This document shows, piece after piece, positions 27,253-36,258 of a stretch of DNA of 64,000 bases (the first letter of the stretch is position 1; each line of letters opens with the position of its first letter). Under the pieces are notes generated by a model. It was not told the DNA's origin. It did not search any database and saw only the letters and a list, made by a program, of their open reading frames with translations. A program made the translations under genes and the position numbers. Origin of the DNA: Palsa-504 sp963739615 (lineage in GTDB: Bacteria > Actinomycetota > Actinomycetes > Streptosporangiales > Streptosporangiaceae); assembly GCA_963739615.1 (NCBI GenBank), contig CAVUBD010000032.1:124001-188000 (forward strand), written 5' to 3'.

Positions 27253-27297
27253 AGCCTGAAAAGCGGAAGGTCGGCGGTTCGACCCCGCCCCTGACCA
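27253..27297 (+). other. 3' half of tRNA-Phe(GAA), probable attachment-site scar
   Basis: The plus strand carries anticodon loop CTGAAAA (GAA) with 3' stem GCGGA, variable AGGTC, T arm GGCGG-TTCGACC-CCGCC and acceptor strand CCTGACC plus A. The 5' side of the anticodon stem matches only in its last bases (GC), and no acceptor GGTCAGG or D arm precedes it, so this is not a functional tRNA. Like the tRNA-Arg half 480 bases away, it is best explained as an att remnant. Confidence 0.68.
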
Positions 27298-27484
27298 CAA
27301 GTTCCCGGGTCGTTTACGGCGCGCTGACCTGCGCAGACGTGTAGCTGGTTGGCGAGCTGCTGTGATGTCCAGTTGACCGTCTCGGCCCGTCTGTGGCCGC
27401 GGGGTGCCGTGAGTTATCGCACGCGGATCGCACGGGCTTGCCGGAAATTAACGGTCGTCTATCTGTTCGACGGGACGGGACGAG

Positions 27485-27960
27485 ATGCACGTTGGTGTTG
27501 GCGGGTATTCGCCAGGTGCCGAGGATGATCCGTTCGTGATACTCGGCGCTGTGCTAGATCAGCCGTTCCTGGCCGGTCCGGTCAGCAAGGATCGACGTGA
27601 AGATCTTCAACTGTGGTCGGTGCTGCAAGCCCTTGCTGCTGGCGCGGCCCGCCATCCCCTCGGCGTGCGCCAGGGGGACGACCCTCCAGACCGTTACCTG
27701 GTCCACGGTAGCCGGATCTGGGGGACCGAGCTGACTGAGCTGACGGTGCAGGACGTGCGCCAAGACCTTGCTCCTGTGCGGCGGTTCGGAAGGGCACTGC
27801 AACAACGCGTGTGGGCCCGCGCATCTGAATTCCCGCACTTGCGGGGCCGTACGGTGACGCTGGCCAAGCTGCCCGATCCGTCGATGCCCAGAGATCATGA
27901 ACAGTTGCTGTATGACCTCGAAGCTGTCCTTGCAGAGGACAAGGGTTTTGTAGGTGAGGA
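27485..27960 (+). CDS. Hypothetical protein, 3' end cut by IS1182
   Basis: An ATG follows CGGGACGGGACGAG. About 158 codons read as plausible soluble protein: DDPFVILGAVLDQPFLAGP, then RYLVHGSRIWGTELTELTV, RRFGRALQQRVWARASEFP and EQLLYDLEAVLAEDKG. No motif recognised. The frame continues into the left end of the IS1182 element (from about 27961), where the composition changes, so the native C-terminus is probably lost. Reality of the gene is uncertain. Confidence 0.38.
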
Positions 27961-29919
27961 CGATCCTGGTGGTTTATTCGCGAAACGCCGGGCGAGGTAC
28001 TCGATCCGGCTTGCGCCGATGGCCATGATCTTGTCCGCGGCCGTTCCTTCCCCCGTCCCGGCCGCAGAATGGGTATGTCATGTCCATGCAGCCTGCCGCC
28101 TGGCCGGAGCCGGATCCGCAGATCGCCGCGGCGATCGCGGCCATGTACGGTTCCCGGAAGACGGAGCGGCCGCTGGCGGTGGAGGTCCGTGACCGGCTGG
28201 GTCAGTGGCTGGCCGATGAGGACTTCGCGGCCGCGTTCGGGGTCCGGGGCCGGCCGGGCTGGGCGCCGTCGCGGCTGGCGCTGGTGACCGTGTTGCAGCG
28301 GGCGGAGAAGCTCACTGACCGGCTGGCAGCCGAGGCGGTGCGGATCCGGCTGGACTGGAAGTACCTGCTCGGCCTGCCCGTGGATGATCCGGGGTTCGAT
28401 CACACGGTGCTGGCGGAGTTCCGGGGAAAGGTCGCGGAGGCCGGGCTGGAGCAGGTGGCACTGGACGCGCTGCTGGACCGGCTGGCGGCAGAGGGCCTGG
28501 TCACGGCGGGCGGCAGGCAGCGCACCGACTCCACCCATGTCATCGCGGCGGTGGCGGCGCTGAACCGGCTCGAGCTCGCAGGGGAAAGCGTGCGGGCCGC
28601 GCTGGAGGCGCTGGCCGCCGCGCACCCGGACTGGCTGGCCCAGCGGATCTGCGTGCCCGGTTTCGCCCGCCGCTACGGCACCCCGATGACCTCCTGGCGG
28701 CCGCCGGCGTCCCAGGCCAAGCGCGATGAGCTGGCGATCGCCTACGCCCGCGACGGGTACGCGCTGCTGGAGGCGGCCGGCGACAGCACCTCTCCGGCCT
28801 GGCTGCGCGAGCTGCCCGCGGTCGGCGTGCTGCGCCGGGTGCTGGTGCAGAACTACACCCGCACCATCACCGGGAACGGGAAGGAGGTGATCAAGCGGCG
28901 GGAGAAGGAGCCTGAGGGCGACGGTCTCCCGCCCGGCCATATCCGGATCGCCTCGCCGTATGACACCGACGCCCGGTGGGGCGTCAAGCGGGAGGAATTC
29001 TGGCTGGGCTGCAAGCTGCACATCACCGAGACCTGCGACGACGCCCCGTCCTGCGACTGCGGCCCCGCCGCGGGCGGTCCCGGCGCGGGCGGGCGCCGCG
29101 CGGCTGGCCACGGGCATGGCAAGGGCTGCGCGCACCTGGCGTTCCCGAACCTGATCACCGGCGTGGCCACCACCGATGCCACGGTGACCGATAACCAGAT
29201 GACCGGCGCCGTCCACGACAACCTGGCCAGGAAGAACCTGGCCCCGGGACGGCACTACCTCGATTCCGGCTACCTCAGCGCCGCGATAGCGGTCTCAGCG
29301 CTGGCCACCCGGGGCATCGCCCTGATCGGTCCGCTGCTGGCAGATACCTCCGCGCAGGCCCGGGCAGGCGCCGGCTACGCCCGCGCCGACTTCACCGTGG
29401 ACTACGGCGCCAAGACCGTCACCTGCCCGCAGGGCAGGACCTCCTCATCCTGGACCCCGTGCACGCAACGGGGCCAGGCCGCCGCCGTGGCCACCTTCTC
29501 CGCCACCGACTGCGGCCCCTGCCCGGCCCGCCCCCAGTGCACCACCAGCGGCAAGAAACGACGGCAGCTCACCATACTGCCCCGCGACCTAGCCGAAGCC
29601 CAGGCCGCCGCCCGCGCCGCAGAGCAGACGATCCAGTTCCAGGCCGATTACGCACGCCGCGCCGGCGTCGAGGGCACCATGCACCAGGCCGCCAGCCACG
29701 GAGCACGCCGCGCCCGCTACCGCGGCCTGCCGAAAACCCGCCTCGACCACGCGTACATGGCCACCGCGCTCAACCTGCTCCGGCTAAACGCCTACTGGAA
29801 CGGCACACCCCTGGACCGGCAGCGAACCAGCCACCTGGCACGCCTCGAACTCTGGCTCGCCGCATGACACGGAATTAACCACCAGGATCGAGGACCTGGA
29901 TCTGAGCCGTGGGCTCCCG
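27961..29919 (+). mobile_element. IS1182-family insertion sequence, complete copy
   Basis: The left inverted repeat CGATCCTGGTGGTTTATTCG (27961-27980) matches, with two or three differences, the reverse complement of CGGAATTAACCACCAGGATCG at 29870-29890. The repeats bracket one transposase gene. The truncated second copy at 30.4-31.4 kb shares sequence up to 29919, so the true right end lies between 29890 and 29919. I could not identify a target-site duplication. Confidence 0.75.
28080..29867 (+). CDS. IS1182 family transposase
   Basis: 595 aa DDE transposase. The N-terminal helical domain begins AAMYGSRKTERPLAVEVRDR, followed by the typical DWKYLLGLPVDDPGFDHTVL and LTDRLAAEAVRIRL. The catalytic core includes RTDSTHVIAAV (first Asp), with ITGVATTDATVTDNQMTG and YLDSGYLSA further on. 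Near the C-terminus a CxxC-type zinc-ribbon region reads CGPCPARPQC and the end is YMATALNLLRLN. Length and motifs are complete, so the element may be active. A nearly identical but broken copy lies 1.5 kb downstream. Confidence 0.92.
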   Translation: MSMQPAAWPEPDPQIAAAIAAMYGSRKTERPLAVEVRDRLGQWLADEDFAAAFGVRGRPGWAPSRLALVTVLQRAEKLTDRLAAEAVRIRLDWKYLLGLPVDDPGFDHTVLAEFRGKVAEAGLEQVALDALLDRLAAEGLVTAGGRQRTDSTHVIAAVAALNRLELAGESVRAALEALAAAHPDWLAQRICVPGFARRYGTPMTSWRPPASQAKRDELAIAYARDGYALLEAAGDSTSPAWLRELPAVGVLRRVLVQNYTRTITGNGKEVIKRREKEPEGDGLPPGHIRIASPYDTDARWGVKREEFWLGCKLHITETCDDAPSCDCGPAAGGPGAGGRRAAGHGHGKGCAHLAFPNLITGVATTDATVTDNQMTGAVHDNLARKNLAPGRHYLDSGYLSAAIAVSALATRGIALIGPLLADTSAQARAGAGYARADFTVDYGAKTVTCPQGRTSSSWTPCTQRGQAAAVATFSATDCGPCPARPQCTTSGKKRRQLTILPRDLAEAQAAARAAEQTIQFQADYARRAGVEGTMHQAASHGARRARYRGLPKTRLDHAYMATALNLLRLNAYWNGTPLDRQRTSHLARLELWLAA

Positions 29920-30116
29920 GCCGCTCGTCTCGTCCCGATCACCACCTCCGCATCCTCAGCGTGCTCGCCCAGCTGCTGCCCGATCAGCTCGTGCAGCCGG
30001 GCCATCCCGGCCACCCCCTCCGGCAGCCGCTTCTTCGCCAGCACCCGGCCCGCCGCGTACCAGCAACGCCGCATCGTGATGGTCCTGAGCCAGTCATCCC
30101 CGACGAACAACTGCAT
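29920..30116 (-). pseudogene. IS110 family transposase, N-terminal fragment
   Basis: The minus-strand ATG at 30116 begins MQLFVGDDW and continues AAGRVLAKKRLPEGVAGMARL, HELIGQQLGEHAEDAEVVIG, the usual N-terminus of IS110 DEDD (RuvC-like) transposases; the first catalytic Asp is in VGDDW. After about 65 residues the frame runs into the right end of the IS1182 element and homology stops. Catalytic Asp/Glu residues of the rest of the RuvC domain and the Tnp domain are missing, so it is inactive. Confidence 0.68.
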
Positions 30117-30367
30117 ATGTTCTTACCTGTCCCAGGTACCGGATATGACCACTAGCAGCCTGCGGGAGAACATCAGCGACCTAATGAACAGTGCTCACGC
30201 CATGCGGCGGGCACGACATCCCAGCAGCGATCCGGCTCTCCCCGGCCACCGGCAGGGGCACGATCTTCCCGTAGGGCTTGAGGCCCTGGAGGAAAAAGTG
30301 CTCACCTGCAGGCGGCTTGACCGGGCGACCGAGTCTGCCGTATGTGTGGCCGCGGTTAGATCTCATT
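30117..30367 (-). other. Leader of the IS110 remnant; candidate bridge-RNA region
   Basis: These 250 bases lie directly upstream of the IS110 transposase fragment and encode no recognised protein. In IS110-type elements the non-coding end next to the transposase start encodes a structured bridge RNA of comparable length. The segment ends where the truncated IS1182 copy begins at 30368. I see self-complementary patches (CCAGGTACCGG near 30133) but have not folded it, so the assignment is positional inference. Confidence 0.25.
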
Positions 30368-31418
30368 AGGAGGTGATCAAGCGGCGGGAGAAGGAGCCTG
30401 AGGGCGACGGACTGCCGCCCGGCCATATCCGGATCGCCTCGCCGTATGACACCGACGCCCGGTGGGGCGTCAAGCGGGAGGAATTCTGGCTGGGCTGCAA
30501 GCTGCACATCACCGAGACCTGCGACGACGCCCCGTCCTAGCCAGTCCTGCGACTGCGGCCCCGCCGCGGGCGGTCCCGGCGCGGGCGGGCGCCGCGCGGC
30601 TGGCCACGGGCATGGCAAGGGCTGCGCGCACCTGGCGTTCCCGAACCTGATCACCGGCGTGGCCACCACCGATGCCACGGTGACCGGTAACCAGATGACC
30701 GGCGCCGTCCACGACAACCTGGCCAGGAAGAACCTGGCCCCGGGACGGCACTACCTCGATTCGGCGGCTACCTCAGCGCCGCGATAGCGGTCTCAGCGCT
30801 GGCCACCCGGGGCATCGCCCTGATCGGTCCGCTGCTGGCAGATACCTCCGCGCAGGCCCGGGCAGGCGCCGGCTACGCCCGCGCCGGCTTCACCGTGGAC
30901 TACGGCGCCAAGACCGTCACCTGCCCGCAGGGCAGGACCTCCTCATCCTGGACCCCGTGCACGCAACGGGGCCAGGCCGCCGCCGTGGCCACCTTCTCCG
31001 CCACCGACTGCGGCCCCTGCCCGGCCCGCCCCCAGTGCACCACCAGCGGCAAGAAACGACGGCAGCTCACCGATACTGCCCCGCGACCTAGCCGAAGCCC
31101 AGGCCGCCGCCCGCGCCGCAGAGCAGACGATCCAGTTCCAGGCCGATTACGCACGCCGCGCCGGCGTCGAGGGCACCATGCACCAGGCCGCCAGCCGCGG
31201 AGCACGCCGCGCCCGCTACCGCGGCCTGCCGAAAACCCGCCTCGACCACGCGTACATGGCCACCGCGCTCAACCTGCTCCGGCTAAACGCCTACTGGAAC
31301 GGCACACCCCTGGACCGGCAGCGAACCAGCCACCTGGCACGCCTCGAACTCTGGCTCGCCGCATGACACGGAATTAACCACCAGGATCGAGGACCTGGAT
31401 CTGAGCCGTGGGCTCCCG
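30368..31418 (+). pseudogene. IS1182 second copy, 5'-truncated and frameshifted
   Basis: From AGGAGGTGATCAAGCGG at 30368 the DNA repeats 28882-29919 almost base for base, including about 50 bases downstream of the transposase stop. Three insertions disrupt the frame: 10 bases (TAGCCAGTCC) near 30538, two bases near 30762 and one near 31072, totalling 13. The first introduces a stop codon. Only a handful of substitutions are visible, so the duplication is recent. The left inverted repeat and the first half of the transposase are absent. Confidence 0.88.
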
Positions 31419-31427
31419 CGCAGCTAG

Positions 31428-33291
31428 CCTCCGGTATTCAACTTCAGGCCGTGATCAGCGGTTTTTCGTGCGTTCAGCGTGCTGAGCTGCCGGTTTACGC
31501 CAGTGGCGGTGGCGCGGGGCTGCACCCGCTGGGTGCGGTGGATTGAAAGTGCGCGGGATGACGCGCCCGCAGATCCGGGGAAGCTACGCGGGGCAGGTGG
31601 CGAAGAGCGCCCCGTTCTGGGGAGATTAAGCGGTAACCACACCGTTGCAATCTGCCGAAACTGGAGCGCTCCTCAATGGCGAAGGATACGCGCTGGGACC
31701 GGAACCTGTCCGTAGCCTCGGACGCAGAGGGCCTGATCGGTCACGCCGGGGCGGTGCTGCTGCGCAAGCTCGCAGATCAGTGCGGCCTGACGTCAGCGCT
31801 CGGCGCGGCGCTGGGCCGGGCGGGGAAGTTCCCGCTGATCGACCGTGGCATGGCGCTGGTCTCGATGGCAGTGGCGATCGCGCTCGGGGCGACCAGCATG
31901 AATGACATCACCGTGCTGGCGCACCAGGAACCGGTCTTCGGGGCCGCGCCGTCGGATACTACGGTGCGGCGGACGCTGGAGCTGGCTGATCCCCGGACCC
32001 TGGACAAGATCGCCCGGGCGCGGGCGGCGGTCCGGGCGCACGTGTGGCAGCTGATCTGCGCGAGGCCGACCGGGTTCCCGTGGCTGGCCATCGCGGGGAA
32101 GGTCCTGGCGGGCTGGCTGGTCATCGACATGGACGCCACCTTGATCACCGCGCACTCGGACAAGGAGGGAGCGGCTCCCACCTGGAAAAAAGGGTTCGGT
32201 TTCCACCCGCTGGGGGCCTGGGCGGCGAATACGCGCGAGTGCCTGGCGATGCTGCTGCGCCCGGGCAATGCGGGCTCGAATACGTTCGCGGACCACAAGG
32301 AGGTGCTGGCCGCGGCCATCCGGCAGGTCCCCGCCCGGTTCCGTCGGCGGCTGCTGGTCCGCGTCGACGGGGCCGGCGCGAGCCACGAGCTCATCAAGCA
32401 CCTGCTGTCCCTGTCTTGCGTGCGCCGGACAGTGCTCTTCACCTGCGGCTGGATGATCACCGCCGCCGACGAGGACGCCATCGGGCAGGTCCCGCAAGAC
32501 GCATGGAAGCCCGGCATCGGCCAGGACGGCAAGGCTGAAACAGACAAGGATGTCGCGGAGATCACGCACCTGATGAGCCGCGCCGGGAACTGGCCGGACG
32601 GGCTGCGGTGGATCGCCCGCCGGGTGAAGCCGTCCCGCCGCCACCTGAGGAACCTTACCGACTACGAGAAGAAGACCGGCTGGAAATACTCCATTACCTG
32701 CACGAACATCCCAGACGGCGGGATCTCCGGCGTCCCGGGCAGCCATCACCCGCAATACATCGACGTCGTGCACCGCGAGCACGCCGTCGTGGAGACGGAC
32801 GGCGTGCGCACCGCGAAGTCGATGGGCCTGCGGAACCTGCCGTCGAAGACCTGGGTGGTGAACTGCGGCTGGGTGCTGGCCGCCAACATCGCCGCCGACC
32901 TCGCCGCCTGGTGCCGCCTGCTCGGCCTGTACGACTGCGACGACCTCAACGACGCCGAGCCGGACACACTGCGCTACCGGCTGCTCAGCCTGCCCGCCCG
33001 GCTGGTCCGCCACGCCCGCGCCCGGGTGCTGAAGATCAGCCGGACCTGGCCCTGGAAGGAGGCGTTCCTGGCCTGCTGGCAGCGGCTGTGCGCCCTGCCC
33101 GCACCCGCCTGACCAGCCACCCCGTCGCTGCGACCCGGAAAGGAGGCCGCCCCGGCGCAGTCGGAACCGGTGCCGCCCGGGCACACCGGGCCGTCTGCCA
33201 TCCGCCGGGAACATGTAAGCCGGATACAACCGCCGAAAATCGGCGCAACACGATCAGTAACTAACCTCGTCCCACCCCTGAATCGTTGAGG
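31428..33291 (+). mobile_element. IS1380-family insertion sequence, intact with CTAG duplication
   Basis: Left end CCTCCGGTATTCAACTTCAGG (31428 on) and, reversed, right end CCTCAACGATTCAGGGGTGG (ending 33291) share CCTC....ATTCA. Both ends are flanked by CTAG (31424-31427 and 33292-33295), a four-base target duplication, and the ends start with CCT as usual for IS1380. Size is 1864 bp with one transposase gene. It inserted between the tail of the truncated IS1182 copy and a gene whose 3' part remains at 33296. Confidence 0.82.
31676..33112 (+). CDS. IS1380 family transposase
   Basis: 478 aa DDE transposase. Family hallmarks are the N-terminal AEGLIGHAGAVLLRKLAD, ALGATSMNDITVLAHQEPVFG, PSDTTVRRTLE, the first catalytic Asp in LVIDMDATLI, KKGFGFHPLGAW, the second in LVRVDGAGAS and the late VVETDGVRTAKSMGLRNLPS. 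The start ATG lies in CTCCTCAATGG; upstream bases hold the left IS end. Complete and probably functional. Confidence 0.93.
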   Translation: MAKDTRWDRNLSVASDAEGLIGHAGAVLLRKLADQCGLTSALGAALGRAGKFPLIDRGMALVSMAVAIALGATSMNDITVLAHQEPVFGAAPSDTTVRRTLELADPRTLDKIARARAAVRAHVWQLICARPTGFPWLAIAGKVLAGWLVIDMDATLITAHSDKEGAAPTWKKGFGFHPLGAWAANTRECLAMLLRPGNAGSNTFADHKEVLAAAIRQVPARFRRRLLVRVDGAGASHELIKHLLSLSCVRRTVLFTCGWMITAADEDAIGQVPQDAWKPGIGQDGKAETDKDVAEITHLMSRAGNWPDGLRWIARRVKPSRRHLRNLTDYEKKTGWKYSITCTNIPDGGISGVPGSHHPQYIDVVHREHAVVETDGVRTAKSMGLRNLPSKTWVVNCGWVLAANIAADLAAWCRLLGLYDCDDLNDAEPDTLRYRLLSLPARLVRHARARVLKISRTWPWKEAFLACWQRLCALPAPA

Positions 33292-33295
33292 CTAG

Positions 33296-33690
33296 GCACG
33301 CGTGGCATCTACGGTGATCACGGGCCGTTCAACATCGTCGTCAATCCTGGTGTTGGTGGCAGCGACGATATTGTGATCTCTGCCTTCAGTCAGTCCCAGG
33401 TCCATATGTCCGAGGCCATCGCTGCGCTGGGCAGGCGTGTCGCGGCGAAGGACAAGGATGGAAATGAGGTTCTCGTCATCACCTGCGGTCTAATCGATGA
33501 GAACGGCTATACATGCCCAGCAGATCAGTCGATCTTCCAGATGCTACGAGACGCCGTACAAGCAGACATTTCTGTATTGCCTCAAAAGCCAGCGAATATC
33601 AGAGGCATCTTGATCCATCTTTGGAACACGCCATTCCTGTCCCACTGGGAAGTCGGCGAAGACTTGCCGTGGGCTTCGACTCCTGCCTGA
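33296..33690 (+). pseudogene. Gene remnant (3' part) interrupted by IS1380
   Basis: Starting directly at the IS boundary, about 130 in-frame codons read as genuine protein: RGIYGDHGPFNIVVNPGVGG, DIVISAFSQSQVHMSEAIAAL, GNEVLVITCGLIDENGYTC and IRGILIHLWNTPFLSHWEVG. I do not recognise the family. The in-frame start inside the IS end (33286) is fortuitous. The 5' part is not found left of the element, where truncated IS1182 sequence lies, so this is a remnant rather than a clean disruption. Confidence 0.45.
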
Positions 33691-34005
33691 CACGCCGTCC
33701 CGCGGATTAAGAGACAGACTCGCCCAGTGTTCAAGGTGTCTGGGTCCGTCTGGGCATTCGGTACGAGCAGGCGTGTTGCGTTGGATCGGTGCGAGGGCGT
33801 CCGATCCCGTCTGTCCGCCTTGCTGCTCGCGTTGCTGCTCTGGCGCGGTCGCTGGTACGGCCGACGGCTTTACAGAGAGTCGTCGAGTACTCACACACTC
33901 ATTGGTGCGGAAGGGACGTGGCGGTAGGACTGATGTCCTTTTGTGCTCGTCTCGGGTTGGTCGGGGTAAAGCCGTCCGCGAACTCCACCCGAACCCGTGT
34001 AGCGC
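33691..34005. other. Intergenic region, no gene seen
   Basis: Open frames exist on both strands, but none has family-like sequence or a convincing ribosome site. I see no repeat or RNA gene. Confidence 0.5.
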
Positions 34006-34443
34006 CTAGTCCTTGCCCAACTGTGGTGACGGCTGGGGTGTGGCTGGAACTTCCATCCCTTGCTCTTCCAGGTACTTCATGAGGTTGGCCATGGCGACGG
34101 GGAGTTCGCGGTTCGCCTCCTCGGTGCGCGTGAAATATACGATCTCGCACCCCGCGGAGATAATCGGCGTGTGCCCGGGTCCGATGAAGAACGCGTCACC
34201 GGCCTCGAACACCTCCTCCACCCCCTCGGCTATCCGCATGCGGTACTTGCCTTTCAGCACGTAGCCTATGTGGGGCGCCTGGCACTGATCGTTCGGTGCG
34301 CCCTTAAAGAGAAACGCGGCGTCCAAGTCGGTCAAGTGGGTTTCCATGCTGATGGTCCAGCCATCGATTTCGTGAGAATAAGCATCAAGCACCCCCGGTA
34401 TGGGTTGGTGAGATGAAGCGGTTGCCTTCGATACTTTCGGCAT
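34006..34443 (-). CDS. Cupin-domain protein
   Basis: 145 aa single-domain cupin (beta-barrel). The metal-ligand pattern is partly visible in CQAPHIGYVLKGKYRMRIA (His and Gly of cupin motif 1) and in GDAFFIGPGHTPIISAG (motif 2, with the PGH). The ATG at 34443 has GGGGAG 5-8 bases upstream; the longer frame to 34572 lacks one. Small cupins of this type are often regulators' partners or isomerase/dioxygenase-like. The neighbour, a DUF4386 membrane protein on the other strand, gives no clear function. Confidence 0.75.
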   Translation of the reverse strand: MPKVSKATASSHQPIPGVLDAYSHEIDGWTISMETHLTDLDAAFLFKGAPNDQCQAPHIGYVLKGKYRMRIAEGVEEVFEAGDAFFIGPGHTPIISAGCEIVYFTRTEEANRELPVAMANLMKYLEEQGMEVPATPQPSPQLGKD

Positions 34444-34649
34444 CTTCTCCCCTTCCAAGGGGTGGGCCTGTCGCCATCCTGTGCGCCTCGGCCGAGCCCT
34501 GACTCCAATGCTTGGCATCCCTGAACCGCGGCACCAGTCGCCAGAGTCGAACGTCCTGCGGGAATAGGCCAACCAGCTTGCTGGCGATCTTCTACTTTCG
34601 GCCCGCCCACATTATCATCGCCGCTGCCGCCCATCGCTGGTCGTGCTGG

Positions 34650-34829
34650 CTAGCGGTTCTGGCTCCGCGTGGTCTTGGTCGTGGTCGCCGCCGCCCACCG
34701 CAGGTTGGCCCCCAGCTCGTCCGCCACGACCTCGACGGTCGAGCGGGCGCTGCCGTCCTCGGCCGTCCAGCTCCGCTGCTGGAGCCGACCCACGACCACG
34801 TGTGCCTTGAGGTGCCCCGGGTAGACATA
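34650..34829 (-). pseudogene. Single-stranded DNA-binding protein, C-terminal OB-fold fragment
   Basis: The minus frame contains VVVGRLQQRSWTAEDGSARS followed by TVEVVADELGANLRWA and TTTKTTRSQ before the stop at 34650, the second half of an actinobacterial SSB OB-fold. The N-terminal strands and a start codon are missing; upstream the frame is unrelated. Plasmid- and ICE-borne ssb genes are common in this lineage, so the fragment fits the accessory character of the region. Confidence 0.6.
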
Positions 34830-34853
34830 TCGGAACACGACGGGGGGGACTGG

Positions 34854-35556
34854 ATGAACTACCGGAGGATCGCAACCTTCACAGGGTGGTTGTGGATCAT
34901 CACCTTCGTGACATCGATATCCGCGCGATTTTTCTTCTACGCTCCGGTGCTCGACCACAAAGGGAACTACGTCACGGGCGCGGGGAAGTGATGCCCACAC
35001 GCTCATCGCGATCGGGGCATTGCTCGAACTGCTCCTCATCATCTCGAACGTCGGGACGGCCGTGGTGCCGTACTCGATCCACAAGCGCGTGCACGAAGCG
35101 GGCGCCGTCGCTTACGTGACGGCGCGCCTCATGGAGTGCACGTTCATCGCGATCGGCATCGTCTGTATGCTCGGCATCTCGACCCTTCGCCAGGACGCGC
35201 TGAGCGGGACCACCGCCGCGCTCGGGCAGGCAATCTTTGACGTCTACCAGTGGACGTTCCGGATCGGGCCGGGCTTCTTCGTCGGTGTCGGGAACGGCCT
35301 GATCCTCGGGTGGCTCATGTACACCTCCGGCTTGGTGCCCCGGCGCCTTGCCCTGTTCGGGCTGGTCGGTGGGCCGCTCATCATCATCTCGGGAGCCCTC
35401 GTCATCTTGAACGTCATCGCGGCCGGTGGCGCGGTACAGATTGTGATGACGATCCCGGAGTTCATCTGGGAGCTGGGGATCGGCATCTATCTCATCGTCA
35501 AGGGCTACAGGACGTCATCACCGGCCCTCGCGGGGACACAGGAGGCCGTCGTCTAG
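34854..35556 (+). pseudogene. DUF4386-like integral membrane protein, one frameshift
   Basis: An ATG at 34854 begins MNYRRIATFTGWLWIITFV with a first membrane helix and continues to VTGAGK and stop at 34991. The next frame continues without a gap: HTLIAIGALLELLLIISNVG, VTARLMECTFIAIGIVCML, FRIGPGFFVGVGNGLILGWL, LFGLVGGPLIIISGALVIL and a final helix. Skipping one base in GGGGAAGTG near 34985 restores a single five- to six-helix protein of about 234 aa matching DUF4386. Either a recent null mutation or a sequencing error. Function unknown. Confidence 0.7.
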
Positions 35557-35628
35557 CCCGGGCTGCGTAGTCGGCTCACCCCTGGTGTCGCCACGGTGAG
35601 ATAGCGGTCAAGTTCGGAGAGTAAATCA

Positions 35629-36258
35629 TCACTCCTGCCGGTTTCCTCGCAGGCGCCCGGATCCCTGAGAGTGATCGCCGGGACCTGGCGGTCGAGCACG
35701 GCGCGTGCGACAGCCCGGTAGGGCCGCCATTGACGCGGTGGCCGCGACCTGGACAACCGGGAGCCCGGGGAAGACGGCTCGTCGCTGCACCCCGGTGGTT
35801 GCCCGCTGAGCCACCTTGGTCTGCGGGTCCCGGCGATGCGTGGCCCGGCGTGCGCCGGGCGGGCCTTCCAAGGCAGAGCCCGGCGGCGGGCGGCGCCGAG
35901 CGGGCGGGCGCGCAGCGCTGCTGCCTTGATCTAAGGACGGAGACATCTGCCGCCTGTCCCGCTCGCGCCCGGCACGGCCTGAACGCGGCGGCCCCTGGTC
36001 CGGCCGCCGCGCGCCGCTAGCCCCCGGGCAGGAACCGGCAGCTAGGCGTCTCGGGCGGTCGGCCCCGGCTATCCGCCTGCTGACCGGGTGCGCGGCGTAG
36101 TCGGCGCGAATGAGGTCGAGCAGGGCATCGGCGCTGTCCGCAGCGAGCACGGTCCCGTCGTCGCGGCGGCGTGCCTCGTACCGCCTGCGCCGCATGTTGA
36201 TCTCGTAGGCCTCGCCGTAATGGTGGCAGAGGTAGGCCAGGTCGGCGGGCTCGCTCAC
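35629..36258 (-). CDS. Hypothetical accessory protein with Arg/Pro-rich tail
   Basis: The GTG at 36258 overlaps the stop of the upstream gene (GTGA). The first about 62 residues look conserved: LAYLCHHYGEAYEIN, RYEARRRDDGTVLAADSADA and LLDLIRADYAAHPV, of the type seen in small genes of actinobacterial integrative elements. The remaining about 145 residues are Arg/Pro/Gly-rich and may be a read-through after a lost stop. No known function. Confidence 0.5.
   Translation of the reverse strand: MSEPADLAYLCHHYGEAYEINMRRRRYEARRRDDGTVLAADSADALLDLIRADYAAHPVSRRIAGADRPRRLAAGSCPGASGARRPDQGPPRSGRAGRERDRRQMSPSLDQGSSAARPPARRRPPPGSALEGPPGARRATHRRDPQTKVAQRATTGVQRRAVFPGLPVVQVAATASMAALPGCRTRRARPPGPGDHSQGSGRLRGNRQE

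Larger units (their letters stand above)
26639..27484. other. Non-coding stretch containing two tRNA 3' halves
   Basis: Apart from the tRNA-Arg and tRNA-Phe halves I see no supported gene. The open frame on the minus strand ending over the tRNA-Phe half (27010-27300) starts with a peptide that is simply the antisense of the tRNA. Base composition is lower in GC than the flanks in 26640-26720. Confidence 0.55.

Noticed and set aside
27010..27300. Minus-strand ORF starting over the tRNA-Phe half
   Set aside because: Its N-terminal peptide is the antisense of a tRNA, a well-known source of false protein calls.
26700..27300. Complete tRNA genes at 26.7 and 27.2 kb
   Set aside because: The T arm and anticodon arm are good, but 5' acceptor and D arm are missing in both cases.
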